Shown one piece after another: positions 37,252 to 49,651 of a stretch of 64,000 bases of DNA. Origin of the DNA: Thecaphora thlaspeos. Taxonomy: Eukaryota; Basidiomycota; Ustilaginomycetes; Urocystidales; Glomosporiaceae. Positions within the stretch are counted from its first letter, which is position 1. Every line of letters begins with the position of its first letter. The notes under the pieces are model-generated. The model saw only the letters and a list, made by a program, of their open reading frames with translations, was not told where the DNA came from and searched no databases. Position numbers and translations under genes: made by a program. The stretch lies in the NCBI GenBank assembly GCA_900291925.1, contig UWYS01000014.1:718711-782710 (forward strand). Direction: 5' to 3'.

Positions 37252-39577
37252 ACGCGGCCTCCTTGCGACGTTGTGGCGTCTCGTTGGCGCGTTTAAAGTC
37301 ACGCGTCGCAACACGGCATCGAGCCCTGCCTTTGTTTGTCTCGGAGGAGCCGTCGACGTCTGGCTACCTGTCACACATCTTGCTCCTCGTGATCGACTGA
37401 GGTCAATATCAATCCAGCTCGTGGCTTCTTGACCGTGCGTGCGTGCGTGCCTCGGTGTGGTGTTGAATGCGCGGGACGGAGGCGTACGATGTGGTGCGTA
37501 GGGGTCGGGGAACGGATCAAAATGTCAAAGCGCAAGGGGTGCAAAACTTGGCGTCTCGGCCTCTTTTGTTAGTCGCCGTGATTCAAAATGGAGCTCTAAG
37601 AAAGATGCTTGACGTCGTCGTGCTGTAGCTGTCCCTGTGCAGTACGGTAGGGTACGTACGTAACTCATCACGCTTCGACTGCGCTGCGCCGAGCAAGCTT
37701 CTTCACCTCCTTGCGCGGGAAACGGCTCAAAAGGGCTGGAACGTCGCGCGCTGATTTTCATGTCGGATCCGAGGAAAGGACAAGACGAGGTGGTTTTTCT
37801 CTTGCACAAGCGAAATACCGCGAGGCGGGGTGAGGATGATGTCGCGCGACAGACCCCTCGAAACCATGCCCAAGTGGTTTGTGTGTCGTCGATCGACGTA
37901 CCGAAAGATCAGCTAGTTACAGTGGTTACTTACACAGTGTATGGACAGGCAGGTGGCGGTGGCGGTGTTGCCAGGCGACAACGCCAAGAACGAAAAAGCA
38001 AGCACCCAGCGCGGAGTGGAGAGCATAGAAGAGCAAAGGGGTCGGACCGCGTGTTCTTTCTCCTTCTCGCAGGTACGATAGAGCGGCGGAGGACGAGATC
38101 GATCGTCGCGTCGTCTGTCGGCGTGCCGCTCAACAGCTCTGACGGTGCTAAGTACCCGTAGCGCTTGCTACGTAAGGCCACCGTCGACGACGACGATACC
38201 GGTGTCGCTTGGTGCGACCGAGGGGAACGTCGGTGGTCTCGGACGACATCCCCGCGAGACGAGCGGCAGGCCCGAGACGGGGCTTGGCTTTTGGAGCTAC
38301 AGTACGCAGGCAGCATGAAGCCGCGTGCGTACAGTACAGACTGCGTTTGCTGTTGGCGATCGGCCGCATCGGATCTGAGCCCGATGCGATCGGACGGATC
38401 GGGCTGCGGTGAGTCGCCGACTCGCCGTGGGAGCTGCTACCACCAGGCCTAGACGCAAGGCATGCTTGTGGGATTGCTGGGGACCGTCTAATGTACAAAT
38501 AGACGCTCCTGGGCACCATCGTCGAGCTGGAATCCAATCATCCTTGACATCTATCTTCTACATTTGCAAGAGGGCTTTGGGCGGAGTACATACATATGCG
38601 CGCGTGCGTGCGCACTGGAGCTCAGGCTGCGTTGTGCGCCGAGCTCAGCCGAGCGTGCTGCACTCACAAACTGCACGCCTTTCTGCTGCTGCACCTGCAG
38701 CCTGGCCGACGAGCGAGCGAAAGAGAAAAAAAGAGAAAGAGAAACCAAAGCTAAGGAAGGGTACTGTACAGCACCAGCACAGCCAGCCTGTGTGTCTTTC
38801 TCTCTCTCTATCTCTCTCTCTGCCTGCAGTTTGTGGCGTCGTTGTGCTGCTGCTGCCCCCCCCCCCCCCCCCCTATTGTCGTGCGCTTCTTATCTCCCGT
38901 CAAAGGCCGCCGCCGCTCTCTTTGTCCTTACCCCGCCTCTCCCCCGTCCCTCTCCAGCCGCCACCACCACCGCCACCACCACCGCCAAGTCCACCCAATC
39001 CTCTTCTCGCTCTTCCCCGGAACACCACCAACACACTCTTTTCTTTGTCCCCCACACCTCTTCACCCTAACCACACCCTCCGCCACCCCTCTCAGCCCCA
39101 GCCCGCCACCCTATTCCGTACGGATCTTCGCGCAACCCACGACCCTCACTGGAACTAGCTAGCCTCGTAAGACTGGACCGGCGCCTCTCTATCTCAGACA
39201 GTAAGTTGTTCCCACGTCGCGTCCTCGTCGCAAGACCGCCCACCCGCTTCCTTCCTCGTCTCTGCCGATGATGGTCGCGTCCCTCTCGTCTCCCAACGCG
39301 TGCCTAGCGACGTATTCGACCCGCTTCACGCTTGCGCACTTGCCCTGGATCCGGCCACGTCCTCGCAGCACCATTCGCTATACCCCCTCGAGCATGCTGT
39401 CTATGGCGACGACGATGTGGCAGGCTCGCGACCTCTTCCCCGCTGTCTATCATCAAATGCCGTCGCCTCGCCTCGCCTCGCCTCTGACACGCTCCACTCT
39501 TGCTCACCTCTGCGCCTGCTTCCATGCTCCTCCTCCCTCGTCCCCGCAGCTTCTTCCTCTGTTCAACCCAAGACAAC
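37252..39577. other. Intergenic stretch before the chitin deacetylase gene, 2.3 kb
   Basis: No supportable gene. It includes TACAGTAC-type motifs near 37640, 38299, 38330 and 38763, a CT-rich stretch near 38795-38825, a C18 run at 38856-38873, and a pyrimidine-rich leader (about 38880-39577) leading into the next start codon. Confidence 0.55.
38856..38873. repeat. C18 homopolymer
   Basis: Eighteen consecutive C in the upstream region of the chitin deacetylase gene. Confidence 0.9.
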
Positions 39578-40900
39578 ATGGTCAGGTTCGCATCCGCCGC
39601 CGCCCTCTGCGCAGCCCTCGCCGTCGCCGGCGCCTCGGCCGACATGAGCCCCGTCAAGCGCCAGACCGCCACCAGCACCTTCACCGGCACCCTCGCCCCC
39701 TCGGTCTCTTCCATCGTCGCCACCATCAGGTCGGGCGAGGGCAACCCCACCGCCACCGAGGCCCTTTACAGCACTGCCGTCGCCGGCGCCAGGAACCCGC
39801 AGATCACAAACGCCCCGAGCCTCCCGGATGCGACCAAGATCGTCATCGCCAACTTCCCCGCACTCGACGTCATCCCGCCCATCGACTCGCCCCAGGTCCG
39901 GGGTTGGATCGATGCCATCGACTGGTCCAAGGTCCCCAACGTCACCGAGACGATCAACGCCGCCTCGTGCTCGGGCAACCCTGACAACCTCGCCCAGGCC
40001 GGCGCCAGCGGCAACTGTTGGTGGACATGCGGCGGCTGCACGCGCGACACCGACATCACCACCTGCCCCGACAAGAACACCTGGGGCCTCTCTTACGACG
40101 ATGGTCCGAGCCCCTACACGCCGCAGCTGCTCAACTACCTCGACGAAAACGACCTCAAGTCGACCTTCTTCGTGGTGGGCTCGCGCGTCCTCTCGAGGCC
40201 CGAGATGCTCCAGCTCGAGTACGACGCCGGTCACCAGATTTCGGTCCACACCTGGTCCCACCCCTCGCTCACCACGCTGAGCAACGACGAGATTGTCGCC
40301 GAGCTGGGCTGGACGCGCGAGGTCATCCGCCAGACGATCGGCGTCTCGCCCAACACGATGCGCCCGCCCTACGGTGACATTGACGACCGCGTCCGCGCCA
40401 TTGCCAACCAGATGAACCTCACCCCCATCATCTGGACGTCGGCCAACGGCGGCAACTACGACACCAACGACTGGAAGATCGGCGCCGGCACCGTCTCGGC
40501 GGCCGAGGTCGTTTCGACGTTTGAGGGCATCCTCAAGAACTCGTCGACGCTTTCGACCGGATACATTGTCCTTGCCCACGACCTCTACCAGCAGTCGGTC
40601 GAGCTCGCCACTGAGGTGGTGCTGCCCTTTGCGCTCAACATGTCGCCCAAGCAGAACCTGATGCCCATCGTCCAGTGCCTCAACAAGCCCGCCGGCGACG
40701 CTTACATCGAGACGAACCGCAACATCACCGGTTCGCAGGCCACCGCGACCGCTTCGGGCCCCGCCGCCGTCAAGACGTCCGGCGGCGCCAAGGCCACCAA
40801 CACCTCCTCCTCCTCGTCGCTGAGCGGCGCGCTGGTGTCGTACCAGATCCCGTTTGCCCTTCTCGCATCGGCCCTCGTTGGCGCTGCCGTCCTCATCTAG
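39578..40900 (+). CDS. GPI-anchored chitin deacetylase (NodB polysaccharide deacetylase)
   Basis: Removes acetyl groups from chitin to give chitosan at the cell wall. A single exon of 440 residues. A signal peptide (ASAAALCAALAVAGASA) leads into a Thr/Ser-rich region with a KR site, then a Cys-rich segment (NCWWTCGGCTRDTDITTC). The NodB domain has motif 1 LSYDDGPSPYT (Asp174 as base, Asp175 as metal ligand), motif 2 HTWSHPSLTTL (His224 and His228 as metal ligands), motif 3 MRPPYGDIDDRVR, and a late motif GYIVLAHDLYQQSVELA with the catalytic His. The C-terminus is a Ser-rich spacer plus hydrophobic tail (IPFALLASALVGAAVLI), typical of a GPI signal. The ATG at 39578 gives the signal peptide directly; upstream frames do not add to it. 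Confidence 0.96.
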   Translation: MVRFASAAALCAALAVAGASADMSPVKRQTATSTFTGTLAPSVSSIVATIRSGEGNPTATEALYSTAVAGARNPQITNAPSLPDATKIVIANFPALDVIPPIDSPQVRGWIDAIDWSKVPNVTETINAASCSGNPDNLAQAGASGNCWWTCGGCTRDTDITTCPDKNTWGLSYDDGPSPYTPQLLNYLDENDLKSTFFVVGSRVLSRPEMLQLEYDAGHQISVHTWSHPSLTTLSNDEIVAELGWTREVIRQTIGVSPNTMRPPYGDIDDRVRAIANQMNLTPIIWTSANGGNYDTNDWKIGAGTVSAAEVVSTFEGILKNSSTLSTGYIVLAHDLYQQSVELATEVVLPFALNMSPKQNLMPIVQCLNKPAGDAYIETNRNITGSQATATASGPAAVKTSGGAKATNTSSSSSLSGALVSYQIPFALLASALVGAAVLI

Positions 40901-43302
40901 AGGGAGTTGTCAAACGCATCTAGCCCTGTCTTTTTTTTTTTGGTCTTTTTTCTTTTTTTAAAATCCTTGACCCCGCCAGAACATTCGTTGTCGCCGTTCC
41001 TCGCGTTCCTCGGACTCGCAACGTCTTATTTTGAATGATTTCAATGTTTCTATATAATTATACCCGTCGCCCGAAAAGCCCTCCGGTTTGTCAGGGACTG
41101 GCGCGCAAACATACAGACGGACATTTTTGAACACCTTTTTTAATTATTATTTTTCGTTGCCAATCGACTTGGTTGGGTAGGGGAGGATGTTTTGGAGAGG
41201 AAGGTGAACGATTGCGAGGAGCGGTTGCACGACGAGGGTGAGAGGATGGAAGGTGGTGGTTGACTCGTGTTGGAAGCACGTCTGTACGGTGATATGATAA
41301 AATGAATATCTGGCTTGATTATCTTGAAGAGAGACCTTTGAATGCGCTCGTAAGGTGTATCTGTTTGCGAGGTTGGATTGAGGCATGGATGATGTGTGTG
41401 AGAGTGTCTGGTAATGTATCTTGATCTGATTGAAATGACGCTTTGAAGAACACTCTGGAGAGAGAGATGGATGCGAGGGGGAAATGTCGAGAATTAACGT
41501 GAAAATTAGAGGGATAATTTATTTTTTTGAGGGGGGGGGGGGAGCGAGGCTGAGACTACCATGATAGGCAAAGTACTTCGATCCGATGCGATGCTGAGGA
41601 AGTAAGCTTGATGCGTCCGCTGCTGCTGGTGCCAGCTACGACAGCGGATGCCTGGACTCAAACGGGACTAAACGAAAAAGGAGGGTCGGGTGGGGGGGGG
41701 GATATGGCCAACACATCCATGTGACTTATTACACCATCTCAGAGCTGAGGCAGGTATGGTCCTATCTATGACGGACTCTCCGTTCCACCTATCGAGCCTC
41801 TTGGAAGGAGCACTTGCTTCGCAGAGAAGAGGTTTTGATGCAATGCTGGCGAGGAGTGGTGTTGGGATGACGACGACGGCGCAGATGACGGAGATATGGT
41901 CGGCGCTGGCCGCTGTACGGAGGGAGAGGGCGAGACGGGCGGGCACAGGGAAGATGGTGTTTGGTCCCTTGGCGGCGTTCGCTGGTATAGTGCTTGCTCT
42001 CGGTCTGCTTGGCTTGCGGGCGCGCTTCTTCGACGATGCTGCCTGCTTGGGGCGCGGAGGCACGCTGGCGATCTGGCAAAGTGGCGCGTGGCGGCGCTCA
42101 GGAGGCATGGTGCTGGAGCTGAGCTCAAGTTCCAATCAGTGCCCTTTGAGACGTCTTCGGACTGAGGTAAAATATAAGTCTGTGAACACGTTGGTCGTAT
42201 CTGACCTTTTGGAGATGAAGGAGTCGAATGCGGTTGATGGACCTCCCGGAAGTGGGAATAAGTGAAGGACGATTCGTCTACCATGCTGCCGATCCGAGGG
42301 AGTGGAGAGGAGGTGGAAGCGAAGGCGAGGAATAACGGATGCAGTCTCACGATGTCCATCAGACGTAGAAGCCGTGGAGCGTTGTCGTCTCTGTACAGTA
42401 CATTCCCTCGCACGTTTCTCGGCAAACGAGACAGCTTGTCGACGGGTGGCATGCGGGTTCGTTTCGTCATGGTTCGTCTTGTGGCGTCTCAAGCTCTCAC
42501 TTTGAATCGTCTCATAAAGTCATCCCAACGGTCTAGACCGGCAAGAGACAACGATGGCCAGACGACGAAGAGGAGGAACCAATCACCTGTCACAAAGACC
42601 TTTCGCACAGCTTCCAACGCAGAATGAGAGCGGGAGAGGTGTCGCCAGGGTCGTCGGAGCATCAAAGACTCTACTTTGCATGCGGAATCGGATCGGCTCG
42701 CGTCGCCGTGACAGAAAGGAAGCGAGACAGGGAAAGAGGCAGGGATGACGACCAAGAAGTGGCACTGAAGCTGCGAAGAGGGAAAGACGTCCTCCACCTG
42801 ACCCTGTTTCGACAGATGGCCCATCGGAAGTCGTCCTCCAGCGGCTGGGCTGTCAATTTAGGCTATCATACGGAGTCATCAAGGGTGCTACTGTAACCGC
42901 CGGGCAGCACCGTCCGACCGCCGACATCGCATGCAGAAAGCGAAAGGCGTCGGGTCCGGGTTTACTGAGAAGCGGAGGAGGCAGACGCATGACGGCACAG
43001 GAGCGCAGCGTCGGCCACATACATGTATGCGATCATGAGGGCAAGCGAACGACGCCGGGAGGTGGTGTGAGGGTTGACCAGTCACGTTGGGCCCCGGGAC
43101 TCGACATCTGAGAGATGTCAAACAAAAAGGGACGAGAAAGAACAGAGGAGAGCCAGCATGAAACGTCCTGCTGCGGAATGCTCGGCTACAGCGGCGCGTG
43201 CCCTCACCGCCCGTATTTCTTGACAGCTGCATCGGTCCAAAGCGGGGGGGGGAGGGGGGGCCTCAATTGCCAGTCACACCCCACCCACCACCTTTACCCC
43301 AC

Positions 43303-43381
43303 CGACCGACCGACCGACCGATGAGTGCGCCATGTCTCTCTCGCTCTCTCTCGCGCTCTCTCGCGCTCTCCCGCGCTCTCC
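43303..43381. repeat. (CCGA)n and CTCTCTCGCG simple repeats
   Basis: Four to five CCGA units, then after a short gap a CT-rich block with interspersed CGCG. Confidence 0.7.
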
Positions 43382-44093
43382 GCCCCTGCTCCTCGCACCC
43401 AACTCCACCTGTTACACACGTCATAGCTTTGATGTACACTGCGTGGCACATGCATGCGGATCCCTCACCCACACCAACTCTGCTCTGAGACGTTGACCCT
43501 CGTTTGCCCCCTCCTCGCTTCTGATCGATAGCGGTACACACGCTAGGAGAGCCTTGATCGAAGTCCCTTCCCACCGCCGAGTTCAACCTTGTTCTCCTCG
43601 ACAGCTTTACCCCTCCTCCGGTCCGTCGTCTGTCCGCTTCGCTTGCGCTTTCATGGCTGGCCGTCAGTGGTACTTACTGTATCGTCCCAAGACCTATATC
43701 GCTCCCTCTGCTCGCTGACCGACTGGTACTTGCCTTTTTGGGCTCGACGATATCAGCCTGATCCAGAGCAATCGATAGACAATCCTTCGTCACGCCATTA
43801 GCGCTTCGTCATTTCTCACCCCATCCACACGCACGATGATGCCACACGCTTCGACCAGATGGATGCGGTAGCTGCTCCAGCGTCGCGACAGCAGCGCACC
43901 GTTGAGCTGTCGCTCGTCACGAGTCCGAGGCAGCGCATACCGTGCTGCTGGGTCCACCGCACCACACCGTACGCGACTGCAGCCATCACCTCTCCCCGCC
44001 CGCCATTCCGTGGTCGCTCCAGCGTCGATCCGCCGCTTGCGTTCCCCGCCCCTACGCAGCCCCGTAGACGTCTCGACAGACAGCCTTGAAAGG

Positions 44094-44099
44094 TATAAG
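44094..44099 (+). promoter_or_regulatory. Possible TATA box of the secreted repeat-protein gene
   Basis: TATAAG in the sequence AGGTATAAGAGC, about 276 nt upstream of the start codon, followed by a long C/T-rich stretch that looks like a leader. Confidence 0.4.
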
Positions 44100-44369
44100 A
44101 GCAAGGCGTCGGACCTCGAATCCTCCATCTTCTTCTCCCCATCCCTTCAGCTTATTCCTTTCCAGTCCCATACCTTTTCTCCTTCCTTCCTCATCCCCGT
44201 ACCACGAGTCCGGCGCTTCGTACTCAATCTTCCCCATTTTCCCTCACAAAATCGGCTAGACCTTTTACCCCATCAATCGCCCCCCGCCCAGAGCGAATAA
44301 TCCCCATCCTCTTCACTTTTTCTTTCTCACTTTTCTATACCGCCTAAACCCGACCAACCTCAGTACAAG

Positions 44370-44816
44370 ATGAAGTTCACCGTCCAGACCACCGCCGCTC
44401 TCGCTTGCGTTGCCGCAGCGACGCTCTCGTCCGCTCGACCCATCGGCAACTCGGTCAACCAGGACATCCAGACCGAGGAGACCGGTCGATACGTCGGCGG
44501 CGCCGAGCACCACGAGGAGCACCACGAAGACCACTGGGAGGGCCCGAAGGGATCGATTGAGGGCTCCTACAACAGCGCAGCCAGCAACAACGACGGTGGC
44601 CTTAACTTCGCGGGGCTCAGCAACCTCTTCAACGGCGTCCTGAGCCGCCGATGGGGCGGCCTGGACGCAGAGGGATCGGGTAACCAGGCCGCGAGTGGCA
44701 ACGACGGCGGCCTGAATGTCGCCGTGCTGGACAATCTTCTCAACGGTTTCCTCTCGCGCCGCGGTGGCGGTGGCCGAGGACGGGAGGCCAACGGCTACGG
44801 CGGTACTTCGTGGTAG
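44370..44816 (+). CDS. Secreted repeat protein with Kex2-type sites (open part of a broken gene)
   Basis: No family was recognised. The 148-codon open part starts with a signal peptide (MKFTVQTTAALACVAAATLS), a His/Glu-rich stretch (EHHEEHHEDHW), and then two related units of about 37 residues, each with an AAS-N-DGGLN core and a leucine-rich L-x-N-L-x-NG segment, ending in a dibasic site: LSRRW (Arg93-Arg94) and LSRRG (Arg130-Arg131). This layout is that of fungal Kex2-processed repeat proteins, whose pieces are released in the Golgi; that role is inference. The frame ends at TAG (44814-44816), but the same frame continues past it with the same kind of sequence, so the stop looks premature. 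A TATA-like element and long leader suggest regulated expression. It could be an effector, a wall peptide or a dispensable remnant. Confidence 0.7.
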   Translation: MKFTVQTTAALACVAAATLSSARPIGNSVNQDIQTEETGRYVGGAEHHEEHHEDHWEGPKGSIEGSYNSAASNNDGGLNFAGLSNLFNGVLSRRWGGLDAEGSGNQAASGNDGGLNVAVLDNLLNGFLSRRGGGGRGREANGYGGTSW

Positions 44817-45363
44817 TGGCAGTCCAACACGCCTGTTGTCAGCGGCTATGGCAACAGCGTCACGGCCGGTGGACCGCAGGGCGCCGACAACTCCGGCTCG
44901 GGAGGCAAGATTGGCGAGGACGAGGAGGGACACGGTGGCTTTTTCCGCCGTGGCAGCGGCGGCAGCATCGGCCAAGGTATCAACCAGTTCGCCTCGGTCG
45001 ATGCGATCGGCGGCAAGTCGTTCCAGTACGGCATCAACGGTGACAGCATCGTAGACGTCTCTGCCACCGGCGGCATCGCCAACCAGGCAGCTTCGAACAG
45101 CGTCGACGAGGACGGCGACCGCCACGGACATGGACAAAAGCGGTCCTATGGTAACCAGGCCGCCAGCGCCGACGCATGGGGAGGCGACAGCTTCGACATC
45201 CAAAAAAAACGGCCCCATCGTTCACGGTGACGGCAAATCGGTTACGATCGGCGGCCCGCAGATCTCGAACAACTCGGCCAAGGGCGGTCCCATCTCGCAA
45301 GAGATTGGCGACCACGAGGAGGAGCAGCAGCAGCACGGCGTCGGCCGTCACGGCCCCTTCTAG
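44817..45363 (+). pseudogene. Continuation of the repeat-protein frame after the TAG, with a homopolymer frameshift
   Basis: Downstream of the TAG the frame stays open to a TGA at 45228-45230. It contains further NQAAS units (IANQAASNS, YGNQAASAD), Gly-rich SGYGNS-type units and dibasic sites (FFRRG, GQKRS). At an A8 run (45202-45209) the coherent, Gly/Ser-rich reading moves to a second frame, which is open to a TAG at 45361-45363 and ends in a Gln/His-rich tail. A one-base difference in the A-run would reconcile the two. The repeat content on both sides of each break shows that the whole 44370-45363 was once one frame. Confidence 0.65.
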
Positions 45364-46207
45364 GCGCGCCGAGTAGAGGGGGAGTTTCCTCCGTTTAAGG
45401 CGTTGCTAGCTCGTCCATTTGTCTTGTCCCCGCTCTGGATCTGACCATCGTTGGGTCGTATCCATCCGGCCGAATCCCCGCTCGTTCGAACGTCGCTCTG
45501 TTTCTCACCTGTTCTTGTTCATGAACAGGACGCCACCAATCTTTTCACGCCACCGAACAATGCTCAGCGCCCCTCCTGTAACTTATTCTAGTAGTCTAAT
45601 ACCATTTTATTGAAGGATCAACCAAACAAATGCGAGGTCTGCGACTGTGCTGTGTGGGCGGCAGTGCGAGGACTGCTTAACAAGTGCGAGGGCTTAAATT
45701 CATTGCTGCGTTCAGGCCTTGTTCGTCAGTCCCGAGGATGGATCCACGACGCTGCGAGGTTGTTGCATCGGACGACTGTCAGAGGCCTCAGGCTGGCCAG
45801 GTGGTATTGCAGGCAGGAGGGAAGGGAAGAGAACAAGATGACCAGCCTGGGGTTCGAACGTCGAAAGTTGGCATCGACATCGACGCGGAGTCCCCAGATC
45901 GGGGGACAATACTCGGGCTACGGAGATCGGGCCGAGCGACGCGCGGAGACGCCGAGCCAGGTGAGTCAGGGGTGGGCGAGGAACGGGGAAATGCCGAGAG
46001 AGCAGGCCAACGGGCGAGAGGTCGTGACTCCCGTCTTCTCCGCTGTTCGTCCCGCTTTCTTCCACCCTTCTCCTCCCGCATCCACCCCTACCGCCCTACC
46101 GCCCAACCCACCCCTGCTTCACTCTCTCGCCCGATCCGAATCTCGTTGGCCCTCGCATCCATCGCATCCATCGTATCCCACCGCATCCACCTCACAGTCC
46201 CACCGCC
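45364..46207. other. Intergenic: 3' flank of the repeat gene and LYS12 promoter
   Basis: AT-rich 3' sequence near 45580-45625, then the LYS12 upstream region with a TGAGTCA element and a C-rich leader from about 46050. No gene was seen. Confidence 0.5.
45962..45968. promoter_or_regulatory. TGAGTCA, Gcn4/CPC1-type element upstream of LYS12
   Basis: An exact palindromic TGAGTCA 240 bp upstream of the homoisocitrate dehydrogenase start codon. This is the site bound by Gcn4-type bZIP regulators of amino-acid synthesis in fungi. Its use here is inferred from sequence and position. Confidence 0.5.
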
Positions 46208-47484
<1,277 letters not shown>

Positions 47485-48723
47485 ATCGGGCGCAGAGCTT
47501 ACACGGCTTAGGGCGCATTGCGTTGGTCGTCGGACAGAGAGCATTGCGGCGAGGCGCCGCGGCACTACTCAGCACGGCTGAGTCTGCTATCCTCCCCTTG
47601 CTCGCTATCGACAGAGTCGCGCTACGGCGAGAAAGGCGAGAGACGAAAAGAAACGGGCTGAGCCTGTCCTGGCCTGTCCTGCGTGCGATGTACCATACAA
47701 GAACACGAATCTAAGAATAGTATTGCTATGCATCCTGCTACTGTACGTCTTTGGATTCGACCATGGCTGGCTGATGATTCTGTGTGCAGAGGGTGTGTCG
47801 CAGCCCACGGTCAACGACTGATGAAGACAAGGCTGTGTTGCTCAGGCGGGGCGCGGCCTTTCTTTTGTCGTCCGAGACTTGACGCCCTGCGCCCCACTGC
47901 CGACGCCTCGATTCGCCCGCCTCTGAGCTGGATGCCGACGTTCGGCACGCTCCATGGCTTGTGCGTGCAGCGGCGCCGACACGCCGCTCAGCCTTTTGGC
48001 TCCTCCTGGGCCATGCACAGCCACGCATGGGCAACCCTTGGCCGCTCTGCTCAGCGCCGTGTCGGTCGCCGTTCAACGCAACCGCAGCTCCGAGCTACCG
48101 AAATCTAGACCGACCCTCGTCAGATTCTTATTTCTTAGATTGTGTCGCTGTTTTCTCTCCAGGCTGCGTTATCGCTAGGGCGACCGACTGCCAGTCACTA
48201 TAACTGAGAGAGTGCAGGTTGATCAAAGGTGGACGGACGTTGCTGTGCTGCGAATGCGGACGCGGATGCAGTGTAGCAAGCGACGGAGCGTTGCGAGAGA
48301 AGCGTCGAATTGAGCCGGCGGCGACTCTCTGGCCAGCTATGGTCATGACCTACCGTACAGTCCACAGACCCTTTAACGTTAGATGGGCGGGGGAATACGG
48401 ATGTGGAAGTGTGAGTGGGAAGCCGTCATCGGCCCGTCCGCAAAAGGGGCGAGGGGCGGTGAAACGCGGCAGGTCGGGCTGGACGCGGGCCCGCGGCTGG
48501 AGCGAGACACGGAGAGGGAAAAGGGGACCCGGACACGGCCCAGGTTTAGAGGTGGGAGGGTGCCGTCCAGCTTCCATCGCCATCGCCACCATCTCGCCAC
48601 CTCTTCTTCCACTTCTATCCAATCCTCGCCACCACCCGACCCTCGACGATAGCGGCACCGTCAGCCTCCCTTCGTCCAATCACACACCCACAACCAACCA
48701 CCAACAACCCACCACAGCAAAAC
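47485..48723. other. Intergenic, 1.2 kb
   Basis: 3' flank of LYS12 and promoter/leader of the CYSTM gene; the last 150 bases are CA- and CT-rich. ACTGTAC/ACCGTACAGT motifs occur near 47741 and 48352. No gene was seen. Confidence 0.5.
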
Positions 48724-49651
48724 ATGTCGGCCAAGGACTACTACGGCGGCGGCGCTCCCCAGGGTACGTAGCCGGCTTGCCACATTCGCAGCATATGCCT
48801 GTGCTACCGGAAGGGACATACTTCTTCGAGACTTTAGCAGCAGCGGAATGCGCGGATGGATGGTGCCGCATCGACTTGCATCGGCATACAAGGCTAGACG
48901 GGACATGACAGAAAGGTGATGGATAGAGTGGCGTCAGGCCGGTGTCGATGGCTGGATTGCGGTCATGGCCCGAGGCACCGAAGTCGATCCGCACCTCTCG
49001 CTCGCCACATCGTCGCCGCCGCTCCCCTCCCTCCTCTACAGAGATTGGGAGAGCTGCTGGTCCCCATCAGCCAGGCCAGTTCTCATCCGGCTAGATCGCA
49101 TCTCGGCCACTTCGCCTCGACCCGCAGCACGCCGCATCCATTAGGACGATCGCTGACAACCCTGCCTCTTACTCCACTCTACTCTCCTTCATCTTCGCAC
49201 CCTCTCGTCTCGACCGATACAGGCGGCTACCCGCAGCAGGGATACGGCCAGCAGCAGGGCTACGGTCAGCCGCAGCAGGGCTACTACCCTCCGCCTCCGC
49301 AGCAGGCGTATGGTGGCCAGCAGCAGGGCTACTACCCCAACCCGCAGCCTCAGCCTGTCTACGTCCAGCAGCCGCAACAGCAGAAGAAGGGCGGCGGAGG
49401 CGCGGCCACTGGCTGCTGCGCATGCTGCGCCGGTATGCTGGCGTGCTGCTGCCTCGAGGACCTTTGTCTCGGTGAGTAGCGTCGCGGTGGCCTTCCGCCC
49501 CCACCTTGCCCATCCGATGCCTCTCGATGCGTGATCGTGCTCTTTCCTGCCTCGGCCCGGTGCCTGTCTTGCGACATGGAAGCTAACCTGGTGACGTGCT
49601 GTTCGTTTCCTTGCCGCTTCTTCCTCATTACTCCCAGACTGCATGTTCTAA
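48724..49651 (+). CDS. Small CYSTM-type cysteine-rich tail-anchored protein
   Basis: CYSTM proteins are small, membrane-associated through a Cys-rich C-terminal segment and are linked to stress tolerance. Exons: 48724-48763, 49223-49471 and a 14-nt last coding exon 49638-49651; protein 100 residues. The N-terminal part is a Gly/Tyr/Gln/Pro repeat region (GYGQQQGYGQ type, GYYPPPPQQ). The module follows a Gly-rich linker: ATGCCACCAGMLACCCLEDL, finishing CLDCMF after the last splice, which matches the family's usual ending. The first intron (459 nt) is by far the longest clear intron in the window. Start: MSAKDYYGGGAPQ, the only ATG in frame before the repeats. Confidence 0.9.

Larger units (their letters stand above)
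40901..44369. other. Intergenic stretch, 3.5 kb
   Basis: The first 250 bases are T/AT-rich 3' flank of the chitin deacetylase gene. Overlapping open frames occur on both strands at about 41670-42470 (191 codons plus, 234 minus), but neither has a domain and each shadows the other. G-runs lie near 41531-41542 and 41692-41701, a GTACAGTACA motif near 42394, and a CTCTCTCGCG-type repeat at about 43335-43381 next to (CCGA)n at 43303-43321. The last 280 bases are the leader of the next gene. Confidence 0.5.

Noticed and set aside
41668..42470. Overlapping frames on both strands (191 codons plus, 234 and 155 minus), one with a hydrophobic stretch
   Set aside because: Neither strand shows a domain, signal peptide or the codon bias of real genes, and each explains the other as a shadow. 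A small hypothetical gene cannot be excluded.
45840..45875. GGTTCGAA T-loop-like sequence
   Set aside because: No complementary T-stem, D-arm or acceptor stem around it, so it is not a tRNA.
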